Assembly (NCBI GenBank): GCA_002348385.1
Contig: DEBD01000013.1
Location: forward strand, 288,817-352,816
Origin: Gammaproteobacteria bacterium UBA2965
GTDB lineage: Bacteria > Pseudomonadota > Gammaproteobacteria > Pseudomonadales > Azotimanducaceae
Direction of reading: 5' to 3'
DNA: 64,000 nt
Part shown: positions 25,990 through 34,391 of the stretch, one piece after another
How positions within the stretch are numbered: position 1 is the stretch's first letter
Layout: the number at the start of each line of letters is the position of its first letter
Translations under genes and position numbers: made by a program
Notes under the pieces: model-generated
The model's input: the letters and a program-made list of their open reading frames with translations, nothing else
What the model was told of the DNA's origin: nothing
Databases searched by the model: none

Positions 25990-26871
25990 TCACGCCCGTT
26001 GTCCAGACGTAGCCACCCCGGGCAGATCCACTCCATCTAGCACGAACACGCCCTCGCCACCCTGGGGCAGATCTAGCCAGACAAAAGGAACCGCCGGATA
26101 TTCACGTTGCAGGGCGGCGGCACTGCGGCCCACCTCACACACCATCAACCCGCGATCGGACAGGAAGCCGGAACTTTGCTCGAGCAAGCGCGCCACCACG
26201 TCCAGGCCGTCGGCACCACCCGACAGCCCCAAGACCGGTTCGTGCTGATACTCACGGGGCAGCGAGCTCATATCGGCGGCATCCACATAGGGCGGGTTGC
26301 TCACTAAGAGATCTACCGGTTCGCTCAACGCGTCGAGCAGGTCTGACTGAGCTACACGAACGCGCTCCTCCAGCCCGTGGGCGGATACATTACGTCGCGC
26401 CAGCGCTACGGCGTGCGCATCCACATCCAGCAACAGCACACGCGCCTCAGGAAAAGTGTGCGCGCAAAGAATCCCCAGGCAACCGGTACCGCAACAGACA
26501 TCCACCACCACGCTGGGCGGTTGTCGCAACCAGGGGCGCATCCCAGCGCCGACGAGGAGGCCAATGGGGGAACGCGGAATGACCACGCCCGGCTCGCAAA
26601 GAAACTCGTATCCGGCGTAATGAGCACGACCCAACAGATAGGCCAGCGGCTCCCGCTGCGCAATCCGTCGCTGCATGAGCGCGTCGATCTGTTCCTGCTG
26701 GTGCTCAACCAGCGGGTGATCGGCATAAGCTTTTTGGTCAGGCAGCCCGGTCACGCCCAGCACCAGGGCTGTCGCTTCATCCCACGCGTCTTGGGTGCCA
26801 TGCCCGAACACCAGCGGCGCCTGGGCAAGTGCGGCAGCCACCCGCTGCACCGTCTCCTGCACACTCTCCAT
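25990..26871 (-). CDS. prmB: Ribosomal protein L3 N5-glutamine methyltransferase PrmB
   Basis: PrmB methylates a glutamine of ribosomal protein L3 using SAM. The 293-residue sequence has the SAM motif VVVDVCCGTGCLGI at 121-134 and the catalytic NPPY tetrapeptide at 192-195 in LLVSNPPYVDA. The N-terminal helical domain typical of the HemK/PrmC/PrmB group is present. The PrmB assignment over PrmC rests on its neighbour aroC (prmB-aroC is a conserved pair) and on IPRSPIGLLV, which resembles PrmB. It abuts the DUF4892 gene. Confidence 0.92.
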   Translation of the reverse strand: MESVQETVQRVAAALAQAPLVFGHGTQDAWDEATALVLGVTGLPDQKAYADHPLVEHQQEQIDALMQRRIAQREPLAYLLGRAHYAGYEFLCEPGVVIPRSPIGLLVGAGMRPWLRQPPSVVVDVCCGTGCLGILCAHTFPEARVLLLDVDAHAVALARRNVSAHGLEERVRVAQSDLLDALSEPVDLLVSNPPYVDAADMSSLPREYQHEPVLGLSGGADGLDVVARLLEQSSGFLSDRGLMVCEVGRSAAALQREYPAVPFVWLDLPQGGEGVFVLDGVDLPGVATSGQRA

Positions 26872-26877
26872 GGCGGG

Positions 26878-27762
26878 CTACTCTTCGCGCAAATGAGGCG
26901 GTAACACGAGCTCAACGCGCGAGCGCTCAGCCGAGCGCGGCAACATGGGTCCGGCGGCAAACGGTACCAGCCGCGGGCCGGGATCCGCAGCCAGCGCATC
27001 CGCGGCGCTGGTGCCGCATTGCCGTGCTGCGTCCAAGAGCCGGTCCAGGTCAGTCGCTCCGTAGATGTGACAAACCACATATACGTCGCGACCGGCAAAG
27101 TCGGCCAGCGTTGGTGCGATAGCGGCAAGCCGTTGTTGGGCCGCTGCAGAGAACGATCCGTTGGCCAGCGGTTCCACCCCGTCGATCACCACATAGCCGT
27201 TGCGATCCAACCCTCCGGCGATACCCAAAGCGCCCCCCTGCAAAGGCTGCTCCGGGTGAATCACAAGCACGTGGGCGTACACCCGGCGGTTGCCGCGCTC
27301 GATGATATAAATGCCGATCAGCCGGTCGTCACGTTCTACAGCCAGGTAGAACTGGTTCAGGTCGGGCCCATACAGAACGGCCTGCCCAAAGATGTGGTTG
27401 GCCCAGTGGTTGCTCCGACCACAATCCCTGCCGCTGCAGCTGAACAAGGGGCCACTGCCCAGCAGAGCAACGTAGTGATCCACCACTTCCTGCCTGGGGG
27501 TGCCCCGGGCAATCTCGTAGGTAGCGCTTTGCTGCCGAGCTTCGATACGGATTTTTCGTTCTGCCCGCACTTGCCTTCGGGTTTTGTCTACCCGGCTGAC
27601 TATGAACTCGCGGGCCAGCAGCGCCTGATCGTCCTCGTATTCCACAATCCAGGAATTCGGAAAACGCTCGAGACTCAGCGGATCTTCGGAACCGGCCAGA
27701 TCGGGTTCGGAGGCCACACAGACGCTGGCCATGCACCAGACGACCAGAAGTAACCGGTTCAT
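26878..27762 (-). CDS. DUF4892 family exported protein
   Basis: A protein of about 294 residues with an N-terminal hydrophobic signal (LLLVVWCMASVCVAS), hence probably periplasmic or outer-membrane linked. The core resembles DUF4892 proteins of Pseudomonas: RFPNSWIVEYEDDQ, then FSCSGRDCGRSNHWANHIFG, then LYGPDLNQFYLA. The C-terminal third (VIDGVEPLANGSFSAAAQQ...) resembles an OmpA-like or SPOR-like small fold but lacks clear catalytic motifs. The start at ATG 27762 is 8 bp downstream of the htpG stop. Function is unknown. Confidence 0.75.
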   Translation of the reverse strand: MNRLLLVVWCMASVCVASEPDLAGSEDPLSLERFPNSWIVEYEDDQALLAREFIVSRVDKTRRQVRAERKIRIEARQQSATYEIARGTPRQEVVDHYVALLGSGPLFSCSGRDCGRSNHWANHIFGQAVLYGPDLNQFYLAVERDDRLIGIYIIERGNRRVYAHVLVIHPEQPLQGGALGIAGGLDRNGYVVIDGVEPLANGSFSAAAQQRLAAIAPTLADFAGRDVYVVCHIYGATDLDRLLDAARQCGTSAADALAADPGPRLVPFAAGPMLPRSAERSRVELVLPPHLREE

Positions 27763-27769
27763 AGCAGCG

Positions 27770-29707
27770 CTAGTCGCTGAGCAATTCAAGCAACAAGCTA
27801 TTCAACCGGTCGACATATGCTGGAGCATCCTCCAACGTACCCCCCTCAGCTAAAGCCGCTTGATCGAATAATATACGTACCAACTGGTCGAATCGATCCT
27901 CGTCAGGTTCCTGATCCAGCCGCACTACCAGAGGGTGCTTCGCGTTGTACTCGAAGTGGGGCTTAGACTCCGGCGCGGCCTGGCCCGCGGCTTCCATCAT
28001 GCGTCGCATCTGTGGGCTTAACGCGAACTCCCCCAGAACCAGGCAGGCGGGCGAGTCGATGAGACGCTTGGATGCTTTGACGCTTTCCACTCTGTCACCG
28101 AGCGCCGTCGCGATCCGTTCGGTGAGCCCAGAGTCATCCGCACTGGCCGCCTCTTCCTCGTCCGTATTCTCGTCTGCTTCCGGCAGATCGATATCGCCAC
28201 GAGCCACATCCTGGAACTGCTTGTCCGCATACTCGGTGAGGCCGGACATCAGCCACTCGTCGATGCGGTCGTAGAGTTGCAGCACCTCGATGCCACGTTG
28301 CTTAAATACTTCCAGGTGAGGTGAGCTGCTGGCGTTCTCGAAGCTCTCCGCCACCACGTAGTAGATCTTCTCCTGATCGTCCCCCGCGCGCTCCAGGTAG
28401 GCGTCCAGCGAAACGTTCTTGGTTGCACCTGGCTCGTGCGTGGAAGCAAAGCGCAACAACTTGCACAACGCCTCACGGTTGGCAAAATCTTCCCCCGCGC
28501 CTTCTTTGAGCACCTCGCCGAACTCGTCCCAGAAACCCTGATACTGGTCCGGCTCCTTGGTGGCCATGGTGTCGAGCATATTCAGCACACGCTTGGTAAG
28601 AGCATTGCGGATGGACGTCACGCGCTCGTCCTGCTGGAGGATCTCTCTGGACACGTTCAGCGACAGATCGTTGGAATCCACCACGCCTTTGACAAAGCGC
28701 AGATACAGGGGCAGGAACTGCTCCGCTTCATCCATGATGAACACGCGCTGCACGTACAGCTTGAGCCCCCGCGGAGCTTCCCGGTTCCACAGATCGAACG
28801 GGGCCTGTTTTGGAACGTACAGCAAGCTGGTGTACTCCAGCTTGCCTTCCACACGATTGTGACTCCACGACAACGGATCTTCGAAGTCGTGGGAGACGTG
28901 TTTGTAGAACTCCTTGTACTCGTCATCGGACACGTCGCTGCGCGATCGCGTCCACAGAGCTTTAGCGGAGTTCACTGCCTCCCATTGGGGTTCGGGAGCC
29001 TCCGCGGGCTCGTCGTCGTCACCGGGAGCGGGCAGCTCTTCGAGCATCTCAACTGCGACGCCGATATGGTCAGAGTAGCGCCGCACCACGCTGCGCAGCC
29101 TGAAGGCATCGGCAAATTCCTTAGAGTCTGCATTCAGATGCAGAATCACCCGGGTACCGCGCGGCAGATCATCCACGCTCTCCACGCTGAACTCGTCTTC
29201 GCCTCGGGAGCGCCAGCGCGTGCCGGATTCGCCACCCGCGCGTCGGGTGAGCACCTCCACCTCGTCGGCCACCATGAACGCGCTGTAGAAGCCCACACCG
29301 AACTGACCGATCAGGCTTGCGTCACGCTGTTGATCACCGGTGAGCCGCTCGAGGAACTCCCCCGTTCCCGACTTGGCAATGGTGCCAAGCTGGTCGATGA
29401 CGTCGTCACGGGACATGCCGATGCCGTTGTCTATGACGCCCAGGGTGCCTGCATCGGCGTCGAACACGATGCGAATCCGGTAGCCAGGGTCGTCTTCCAG
29501 GAGTTCGGGATGAGCAATGGCTTCGAAACGCAACTTGTCGATGGCGTCCGAAGCATTGGAGATCAACTCGCGCAGAAAGATCTCGCGGTTGGAGTACAGC
29601 GAGTGAATCATCAGCTTCAGCAGCTGTTTGGCTTCGGTCTGGAAACCGAACGACTCGGGCTGACCGGACGATGTCTGCCCGTCTATATCTACCTGTTCAT
29701 CAGCCAT
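27770..29707 (-). CDS. htpG: Hsp90-family chaperone HtpG
   Basis: HtpG is the bacterial Hsp90, an ATP-driven chaperone of the cytosol. The 645-residue protein starts its GHKL ATPase with FGFQTEAKQLLKLMIHSLYS, then ELISNASDAIDKLR (ATP/Mg Asn), then DNGIGMSRDDV and GQFGVGFYSAF. The middle domain contains GLKLYVQRVFIMD and VDSNDLSLNVSREILQ. An acidic insert (DEEEAASADDSG) marks the link to the dimerisation domain. No sigma-32 promoter was identified with confidence in the 60 bp upstream. Confidence 0.97.
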   Translation of the reverse strand: MADEQVDIDGQTSSGQPESFGFQTEAKQLLKLMIHSLYSNREIFLRELISNASDAIDKLRFEAIAHPELLEDDPGYRIRIVFDADAGTLGVIDNGIGMSRDDVIDQLGTIAKSGTGEFLERLTGDQQRDASLIGQFGVGFYSAFMVADEVEVLTRRAGGESGTRWRSRGEDEFSVESVDDLPRGTRVILHLNADSKEFADAFRLRSVVRRYSDHIGVAVEMLEELPAPGDDDEPAEAPEPQWEAVNSAKALWTRSRSDVSDDEYKEFYKHVSHDFEDPLSWSHNRVEGKLEYTSLLYVPKQAPFDLWNREAPRGLKLYVQRVFIMDEAEQFLPLYLRFVKGVVDSNDLSLNVSREILQQDERVTSIRNALTKRVLNMLDTMATKEPDQYQGFWDEFGEVLKEGAGEDFANREALCKLLRFASTHEPGATKNVSLDAYLERAGDDQEKIYYVVAESFENASSSPHLEVFKQRGIEVLQLYDRIDEWLMSGLTEYADKQFQDVARGDIDLPEADENTDEEEAASADDSGLTERIATALGDRVESVKASKRLIDSPACLVLGEFALSPQMRRMMEAAGQAAPESKPHFEYNAKHPLVVRLDQEPDEDRFDQLVRILFDQAALAEGGTLEDAPAYVDRLNSLLLELLSD

Positions 29708-29767
29708 AATTTACCCTCACTGCCATCAGCTCGATGCTGTGTCTATATAGGATCACCAACGGGATTT

Positions 29768-30643
29768 TCAAGACCAGCCGGTCACCTCAGCCAGAGCATC
29801 TCCGATCTCTGCCAAGCTACGGGTGGTCCTCACCCCGGCGGCTTCCAACGAGGCGAATTTGTCCGCCGCCGTGCCTTTGCCGCCAGCGATGATCGCACCC
29901 GCATGGCCCATGCGTTTGCCCGGGGGCGCCGTCACCCCGGCGATGTAGCTAACCACCGGCTTGCTCACATTGCTCTTGATGAATTCGGCTGCTTCTTCTT
30001 CCGCCGTTCCACCGATCTCGCCCACCATCACGATGGCTTCGGTAGCGGGGTCATCTTCGAACAGCGCAAGAATGTCGATGAAATGGCTGCCCGGTATGGG
30101 GTCGCCGCCGATGCCAACACAGGTGCTCTGGCCGAAGCCGGGATCCGTAGTCTGCTTTACTGCCTCGTAGGTCAGCGTGCCGGAACGCGACACGATGCCC
30201 ACCTTGCCGGGCAGATGGATTTCGCCGGGCATGATGCCAATTTTGCACTCTCCCGGGGTTATGACGCCCGGGCAATTGGGGCCCACCACACGCGCGCTGG
30301 TGGTGTCGAGCTTGGCTTTCACGGCGAGCATATCCAGGGTGGGGATGCCCTCGGTGATGCACACCACCAACTCGATACCCGCATCCAGCGCCTCGAGGAT
30401 TGAATCCTTGCAGAAGGCGGCTGGCACGTAGATCACCGATGCGGTGGCGCCCGTAGCATCCACAGCAGCGCCTACCGTATCGAACACCGGGCGGCCCAGG
30501 TGCTCGCTACCACCCTTACCCGGTGTAACGCCGCCCACCAGCTGGGTGCCGTAGGCAATAGCCTGCTCGCTGTGCAGCGTGCCCTGGGAACCGGTGAATC
30601 CCTGGCAGATGACCTTGGTGTTTTTGTCGACCAGAATGCTCAC
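29768..30643 (-). CDS. sucD: Succinyl-CoA synthetase alpha subunit
   Basis: SucD with SucC interconverts succinyl-CoA and succinate with ATP or GTP formation. The 291-residue subunit has the CoA-binding GFTGSQGTLHSEQAI at 16-30 and the phosphohistidine in RMGHAGAIIAGG near residue 246. The Rossmann segment VGPNCPGVITPGECKIG is also clear. The start is GTG 30643, overlapping sucC by 4 bp. In this genome segment the usual upstream sucAB genes are missing, so the direction of flux through this enzyme is a real question. Confidence 0.97.
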   Translation of the reverse strand: MSILVDKNTKVICQGFTGSQGTLHSEQAIAYGTQLVGGVTPGKGGSEHLGRPVFDTVGAAVDATGATASVIYVPAAFCKDSILEALDAGIELVVCITEGIPTLDMLAVKAKLDTTSARVVGPNCPGVITPGECKIGIMPGEIHLPGKVGIVSRSGTLTYEAVKQTTDPGFGQSTCVGIGGDPIPGSHFIDILALFEDDPATEAIVMVGEIGGTAEEEAAEFIKSNVSKPVVSYIAGVTAPPGKRMGHAGAIIAGGKGTAADKFASLEAAGVRTTRSLAEIGDALAEVTGWS

Positions 30644-31809
30644 GCAACACCTCCTGCCGCGGCTACTGCCTTTTCGGCCGCCTCCGTTAGGCTCTCGGCC
30701 GGGATGAGATTGAGGCCACTTTCCGCCAACCTCGCGCGCCCGTTCTCGGCGTTATTGCCTTCGAAACGCACCACCACCGGCACCTCCACGCCCACCTCCT
30801 GCACCGCGCCAACGATGCCATCAGCAATGATGGCGCAGGAAACGATGCCGCCGAAGATGTTGATCAGCACTGCTTTCGCATTGTCGTCTGACAGGATGAT
30901 CTTGAATGCTTCGGCAACCGCTTCCTTGGTGGCACCTCCGCCCACGTCCAGGAAGTTGGCGGGATTACCACCGTGCAGCTTGACCAGGTCCATGGTGCCC
31001 ATGGCGAGCCCCGCCCCGTTGACCATGCAGCCGATATTGCCATCCAGCGCCACATAATTGAGGCCGAACTGGGAAGCCTGGGCCTCGCGCTCGTCCTCCT
31101 GGGACGGGTCGTGGAGTTCCGCCAGGCGCTTCTGCCGGAACAGGGCATTGCCGTCGATGTTCACCTTGGCATCCAGGCAGTGCACGTCGCCATCGGTGGT
31201 AATCACCAGCGGATTGATTTCCAACAATGAACAATCTAATTCCTCAAATAGCTTAGATAAGCCCATGAAAAGGTTGGTGAATTGTCTAATCTGCGAGCCT
31301 TGCAGGCCCAGCTCGAAGGCCAACTGTCTGCCCTGATAAGGCTGCGCACCCACGTAAGGATCGATGGTCGCCCTCAAGATCTTTTCCGGCGTCTCCTCTG
31401 CCACCTTCTCGATTTCTACTCCGCCTTCCGTGGAGGCCATGAAAACCACCCGGCGGCTGGCACGGTCCACCACCGCCCCCAGGTAAAGCTCCTGGTCGAT
31501 ATCGGTGCAGCGCTCCACATAGATCTTGCTTACCGGCTGCCCGTTGGCATCCGTCTGGAAGGTCACCAGATTTTTGCCAACCCATTGATCGGCAAACGCG
31601 CGCACCCCTTCGAGGCTGTCCACCAGTTTGACCCCACCAGCTTTGCCGCGGCCTCCGGCATGCACCTGGACTTTGACCACCCACCGGTCCCCGCCTATCT
31701 TCTCAGCCGCCGCCACCGCTTCGTCCGCCGTATCAACGGCGTAGCCTTCTGAGACCGGCAGGCCGTACTCCGCGAACAGCCCCTTGGCCTGGTATTCGTG
31801 TAGATTCAT
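30640..31809 (-). CDS. sucC: Succinyl-CoA synthetase beta subunit
   Basis: SucC is the ATP-grasp, nucleotide-specific subunit. The 389-residue protein begins with MNLHEYQAKGLFAEYGLPV at ATG 31809, preceded by a GGAAG site; a longer ORF upstream has no support. ATP-grasp features include WVVKVQVHAGGRGKAGGVKL and EINPLVITTDGDVHCLDAKV, with GLAMGTMDLVKLHGG and NIFGGIVSCAIIADGIV towards the end. It follows lpd by 41 bp and overlaps sucD. Confidence 0.97.
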   Translation of the reverse strand: MNLHEYQAKGLFAEYGLPVSEGYAVDTADEAVAAAEKIGGDRWVVKVQVHAGGRGKAGGVKLVDSLEGVRAFADQWVGKNLVTFQTDANGQPVSKIYVERCTDIDQELYLGAVVDRASRRVVFMASTEGGVEIEKVAEETPEKILRATIDPYVGAQPYQGRQLAFELGLQGSQIRQFTNLFMGLSKLFEELDCSLLEINPLVITTDGDVHCLDAKVNIDGNALFRQKRLAELHDPSQEDEREAQASQFGLNYVALDGNIGCMVNGAGLAMGTMDLVKLHGGNPANFLDVGGGATKEAVAEAFKIILSDDNAKAVLINIFGGIVSCAIIADGIVGAVQEVGVEVPVVVRFEGNNAENGRARLAESGLNLIPAESLTEAAEKAVAAAGGVA

Positions 31810-31850
31810 ATTGCTTCCGTGTTGATGTTGTCTCGGTGTGGCCTGTTCCT

Positions 31851-33287
31851 TCAACGCTTCTTGCGATTGACCATATGGATGGCATGTCCTGCAACGCCCA
31901 GGGCCGCCTCGTGCACCGCCTCACCCAGGGTGGGATGCGCAAACATGGTTAGGCCAAGATCCTCAGCACAGGCGTCGAACTCCATGGCGATGACGGCCTG
32001 GGCGATGAGTTCCGAAGCCTGAGGCCCCACCACGTGAACACCCAGCACGCGATCCGACTCCGCATCCGCCAGGATTTTGACCATGCCGCCCGTGTCGTTG
32101 GCGGCCAGCGCGCGACCGCTGGCTGCGAACGGGAAGGTGCCTACGTTGTAGGTATCGCCACTGGCCTTGAGTTCCTGCTCGGTTTTACCCACCCAAGCGA
32201 CCTCGGGATGGGTGTAAATCACTGACGGCACACAGTCGTAGTTGACCGATGGTTTCTGACCGGCGATGCGCTCGGCCACCATGATGCCTTCCTCCATACC
32301 CTTGTGCGCCAGCATCGGGCCACGAACCACATCGCCTACCGCATAAACACGGGGCGCATCCGTGGCGCAAAGGTCGTTCACGCAGAGAAAGCCGCGCTCG
32401 TCGAGATTCACGCCGCAATCCGGGGACAAAAGATCCTCGGTATAGGGTCGTCGGCCTACCGCTACGATGAGCTTGTCTACCTCCAGGCTGTGTTCGCCGT
32501 CGCCATCCTGGTAGCTCACCAGCACGGCGCCTGCGTCCACCTTAGCGCCGATCACCCGGGTTCCCAGGCGAATATCCAGCCCTTGATTGGCGAACAGCTT
32601 CAGACTGTCTCTGGCGATGCGCTCATCGGCCATGGGCAGAAATTCCTCGAGCGCCTCCAGCAGAACCACCTCGGAGCCGAGTCGATTCCAGACGCTACCG
32701 AGCTCAAGACCAATGACGCCGGCGCCGATCACCCCGAGGCGCTCGGGCACGCTCTGGAACTCCAACGCACCGGTAGAGTCCACGATGAGGTGGTCGGTGA
32801 GCGGGGCCGGGTCGATCTCCACAGGTACAGACCCGGGTGCCAGGATGACGTGCTCCGCTTCCAGGATCTGCTGCTCACCACCGTGAGACGTGTATTCTAC
32901 CTGGCAGCCTGCCAGCAGCTTGCCGCGGCCAGGTAGATCGGTGACGCCGTTGCCTTTGAACAGCCCGGCCACGCCGCTCGTGAGCCCCTGCACAACCTGA
33001 TCTTTGCGCGCCATCATGGCCGCCACATCCACCTCGACGCCGCTCACGTTGATACCGATTTCAGAGAAGTGCTTCTGCGCGTCCTCAAACTTGTGGGAGG
33101 CGTCCAGCAGGGCCTTGGAAGGAATGCACCCCCAGTTCAGGCAGGTGCCCCCATAAGCCGGATCGCCACTCTTACCGATGGACTTGTCGATACAGGCGGT
33201 CTCAAGACCCAGTTGGGCGCAGCGAATGGCCGCATGGTAACCGGCGGGTCCGGCGCCGATCACGATGACGTCGTAGTTCTCACTCAT
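31851..33287 (-). CDS. lpdA: Dihydrolipoyl dehydrogenase (E3)
   Basis: E3 reoxidises dihydrolipoamide in 2-oxo acid dehydrogenase and glycine-cleavage complexes. The 478-residue protein has the FAD site VIVIGAGPAGYHAAIRCAQLG, the redox disulfide in GGTCLNWGCIPSKAL, the NAD motif GVIGAGVIGLELGSVW, and the C-terminal active-site His in MFAHPTLGEAVHEA. In related genomes the gene order is sucA-sucB-lpd-sucC-sucD. Here lpd is preceded only by the sucB 3' relic, whose stop lies 3 bp before the lpd start. It can still serve pyruvate dehydrogenase or glycine cleavage. Confidence 0.96.
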   Translation of the reverse strand: MSENYDVIVIGAGPAGYHAAIRCAQLGLETACIDKSIGKSGDPAYGGTCLNWGCIPSKALLDASHKFEDAQKHFSEIGINVSGVEVDVAAMMARKDQVVQGLTSGVAGLFKGNGVTDLPGRGKLLAGCQVEYTSHGGEQQILEAEHVILAPGSVPVEIDPAPLTDHLIVDSTGALEFQSVPERLGVIGAGVIGLELGSVWNRLGSEVVLLEALEEFLPMADERIARDSLKLFANQGLDIRLGTRVIGAKVDAGAVLVSYQDGDGEHSLEVDKLIVAVGRRPYTEDLLSPDCGVNLDERGFLCVNDLCATDAPRVYAVGDVVRGPMLAHKGMEEGIMVAERIAGQKPSVNYDCVPSVIYTHPEVAWVGKTEQELKASGDTYNVGTFPFAASGRALAANDTGGMVKILADAESDRVLGVHVVGPQASELIAQAVIAMEFDACAEDLGLTMFAHPTLGEAVHEAALGVAGHAIHMVNRKKR

Positions 33288-33290
33288 AAC

Positions 33291-33494
33291 TCATACTTCC
33301 AGTAAAATTCTTCCAGGGTCTTCGATCAGTTCTTTGATTGCCACCAACAAGCGCACTGCCTCCTCCCCATCGATCAGCCGGTGATCGTGGGACAGCGCAA
33401 GATACATCATCGGGCGCACGATTATCTCCCCCCTCCACCACACCGAGCGTGCCTGGAACTTGTATATCCCGACAATCACCGTCGCTAGACGCAT
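33291..33494 (-). pseudogene. sucB: Relic of sucB (2-oxoglutarate dehydrogenase E2), last ~64 codons
   Basis: The minus-strand frame ends with GEIIVRPMMYLALSHDHRL, then IDGEEAVRLLVAIKEL and IEDPGRILLEV. That is the C-terminus of a dihydrolipoyl succinyltransferase, including the active-site DHRLIDG motif. Homology fades at TVIVGIYKFQARSVWW, which aligns to the usual AILGMHKIQERPVVV segment with changes typical of a decaying sequence. The lipoyl domain, E3/E1-binding domain and most of the catalytic domain (about 340 codons) are absent, as is sucA. It sits exactly where sucB should end, just before lpd. Confidence 0.88.
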
Positions 33495-33648
33495 TCACCG
33501 CGGGGAATCACTTCAGGGCTGCCGCGCATGCGGCCTTGATGCTCACCGGATGGGAGCTGCCAAGCATGCGCCTGAGATATGACTCATACATATTGCGCCT
33601 CACTCGAAATGGCAGCGAACCACCCCACCGTGGCCCGAAGGTGTCTGA
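33495..33648. other. Scar between sdhB and the sucB relic
   Basis: These 154 bases replace what would normally be sucA plus the first part of sucB (over 3.5 kb). I found no recognisable sucA sequence in any minus-strand frame. A 27-codon minus-strand ORF (33508-33591) with a weak AGGCG site has no known relatives and I do not call it a gene. No direct repeats or transposon ends were seen at the boundaries. Confidence 0.5.
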
Positions 33649-34353
33649 CTAGCTCCCCTGCTGCAACAGCATGGTCCGGATCTTGCCGATGGCCCGGGTG
33701 GGGTTAAGACCCTTGGGGCAGACGCTCACGCAATTCATGATGCCACGGCAGCGAAACACGCTGAACGGATCGTCGAGTTTGGCCAGACGCTCCGCTGTCG
33801 CTGTATCCCGGCTGTCGGCCAAGAACCGGTAGGCCTGCAGCAATCCGGCGGGCCCGATGAATTTATCCGGGTTCCACCAGAACGATGGGCAGGAAGTAGA
33901 ACAGCAGGCGCAAAGAATGCACTCGTAAAGACCGTCCAGCTCGGCACGTTGTTCCGGCGTCTGCAGCCGCTCCTGCGCCGGCGGCGGCTTGTCGTTTATG
34001 AGGTACGGATCTATCTTTTCGTACTGGCTGTAGAACTGCGACATGTCCACCACCAGGTCGCGCACCACGGGCAAACCCGGCAGCGGCCGCACTACCAGCT
34101 TGCCACCCTTTGCAACTTCGGAGACCGGCGTGATGCACGCCAGCCCGTTGCGGCCGTTCATGTTGATGCCGTCGGAACCGCAGACGCCCTCGCGGCAGGA
34201 GCGCCGATAGGACAGCGTCGGGTCATCGGCCTTCACCATTTCCAGTACGTCCAGCACCATCAGATCGCGACCCTCGGGAAGGTCGACCTGTACGCTGCGC
34301 ATCTGGGGCGATTCATCAGTTTCCGGGTTGTAGCGGTAGATACTAACCTGCAT
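33649..34353 (-). CDS. sdhB: Succinate dehydrogenase iron-sulfur subunit
   Basis: SdhB passes electrons from FAD to quinone through three Fe-S clusters. The 234-residue protein shows the [2Fe-2S] site SCREGVCGSDGIN with the later Cys in NGLAC, then the ferredoxin-type ligands CILCACCSTSCPSFWWN and CRGIMNCVSVCPKGLNP for the [4Fe-4S] and [3Fe-4S] clusters. It ends the sdhCDAB operon, 38 bp after sdhA. Downstream, where sucA is expected, is a short scar. Confidence 0.97.
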   Translation of the reverse strand: MQVSIYRYNPETDESPQMRSVQVDLPEGRDLMVLDVLEMVKADDPTLSYRRSCREGVCGSDGINMNGRNGLACITPVSEVAKGGKLVVRPLPGLPVVRDLVVDMSQFYSQYEKIDPYLINDKPPPAQERLQTPEQRAELDGLYECILCACCSTSCPSFWWNPDKFIGPAGLLQAYRFLADSRDTATAERLAKLDDPFSVFRCRGIMNCVSVCPKGLNPTRAIGKIRTMLLQQGS

Positions 34354-34391
34354 ACCTGTTCTCGAAATCTCCTTGGCGAGCTAACGCACGC

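Noticed and set aside
33508..33591. A 27-codon minus-strand ORF in the sdhB-sucB scar
   Set aside because: No similarity to SucA, a weak ribosome site and short length; a chance frame is more likely.
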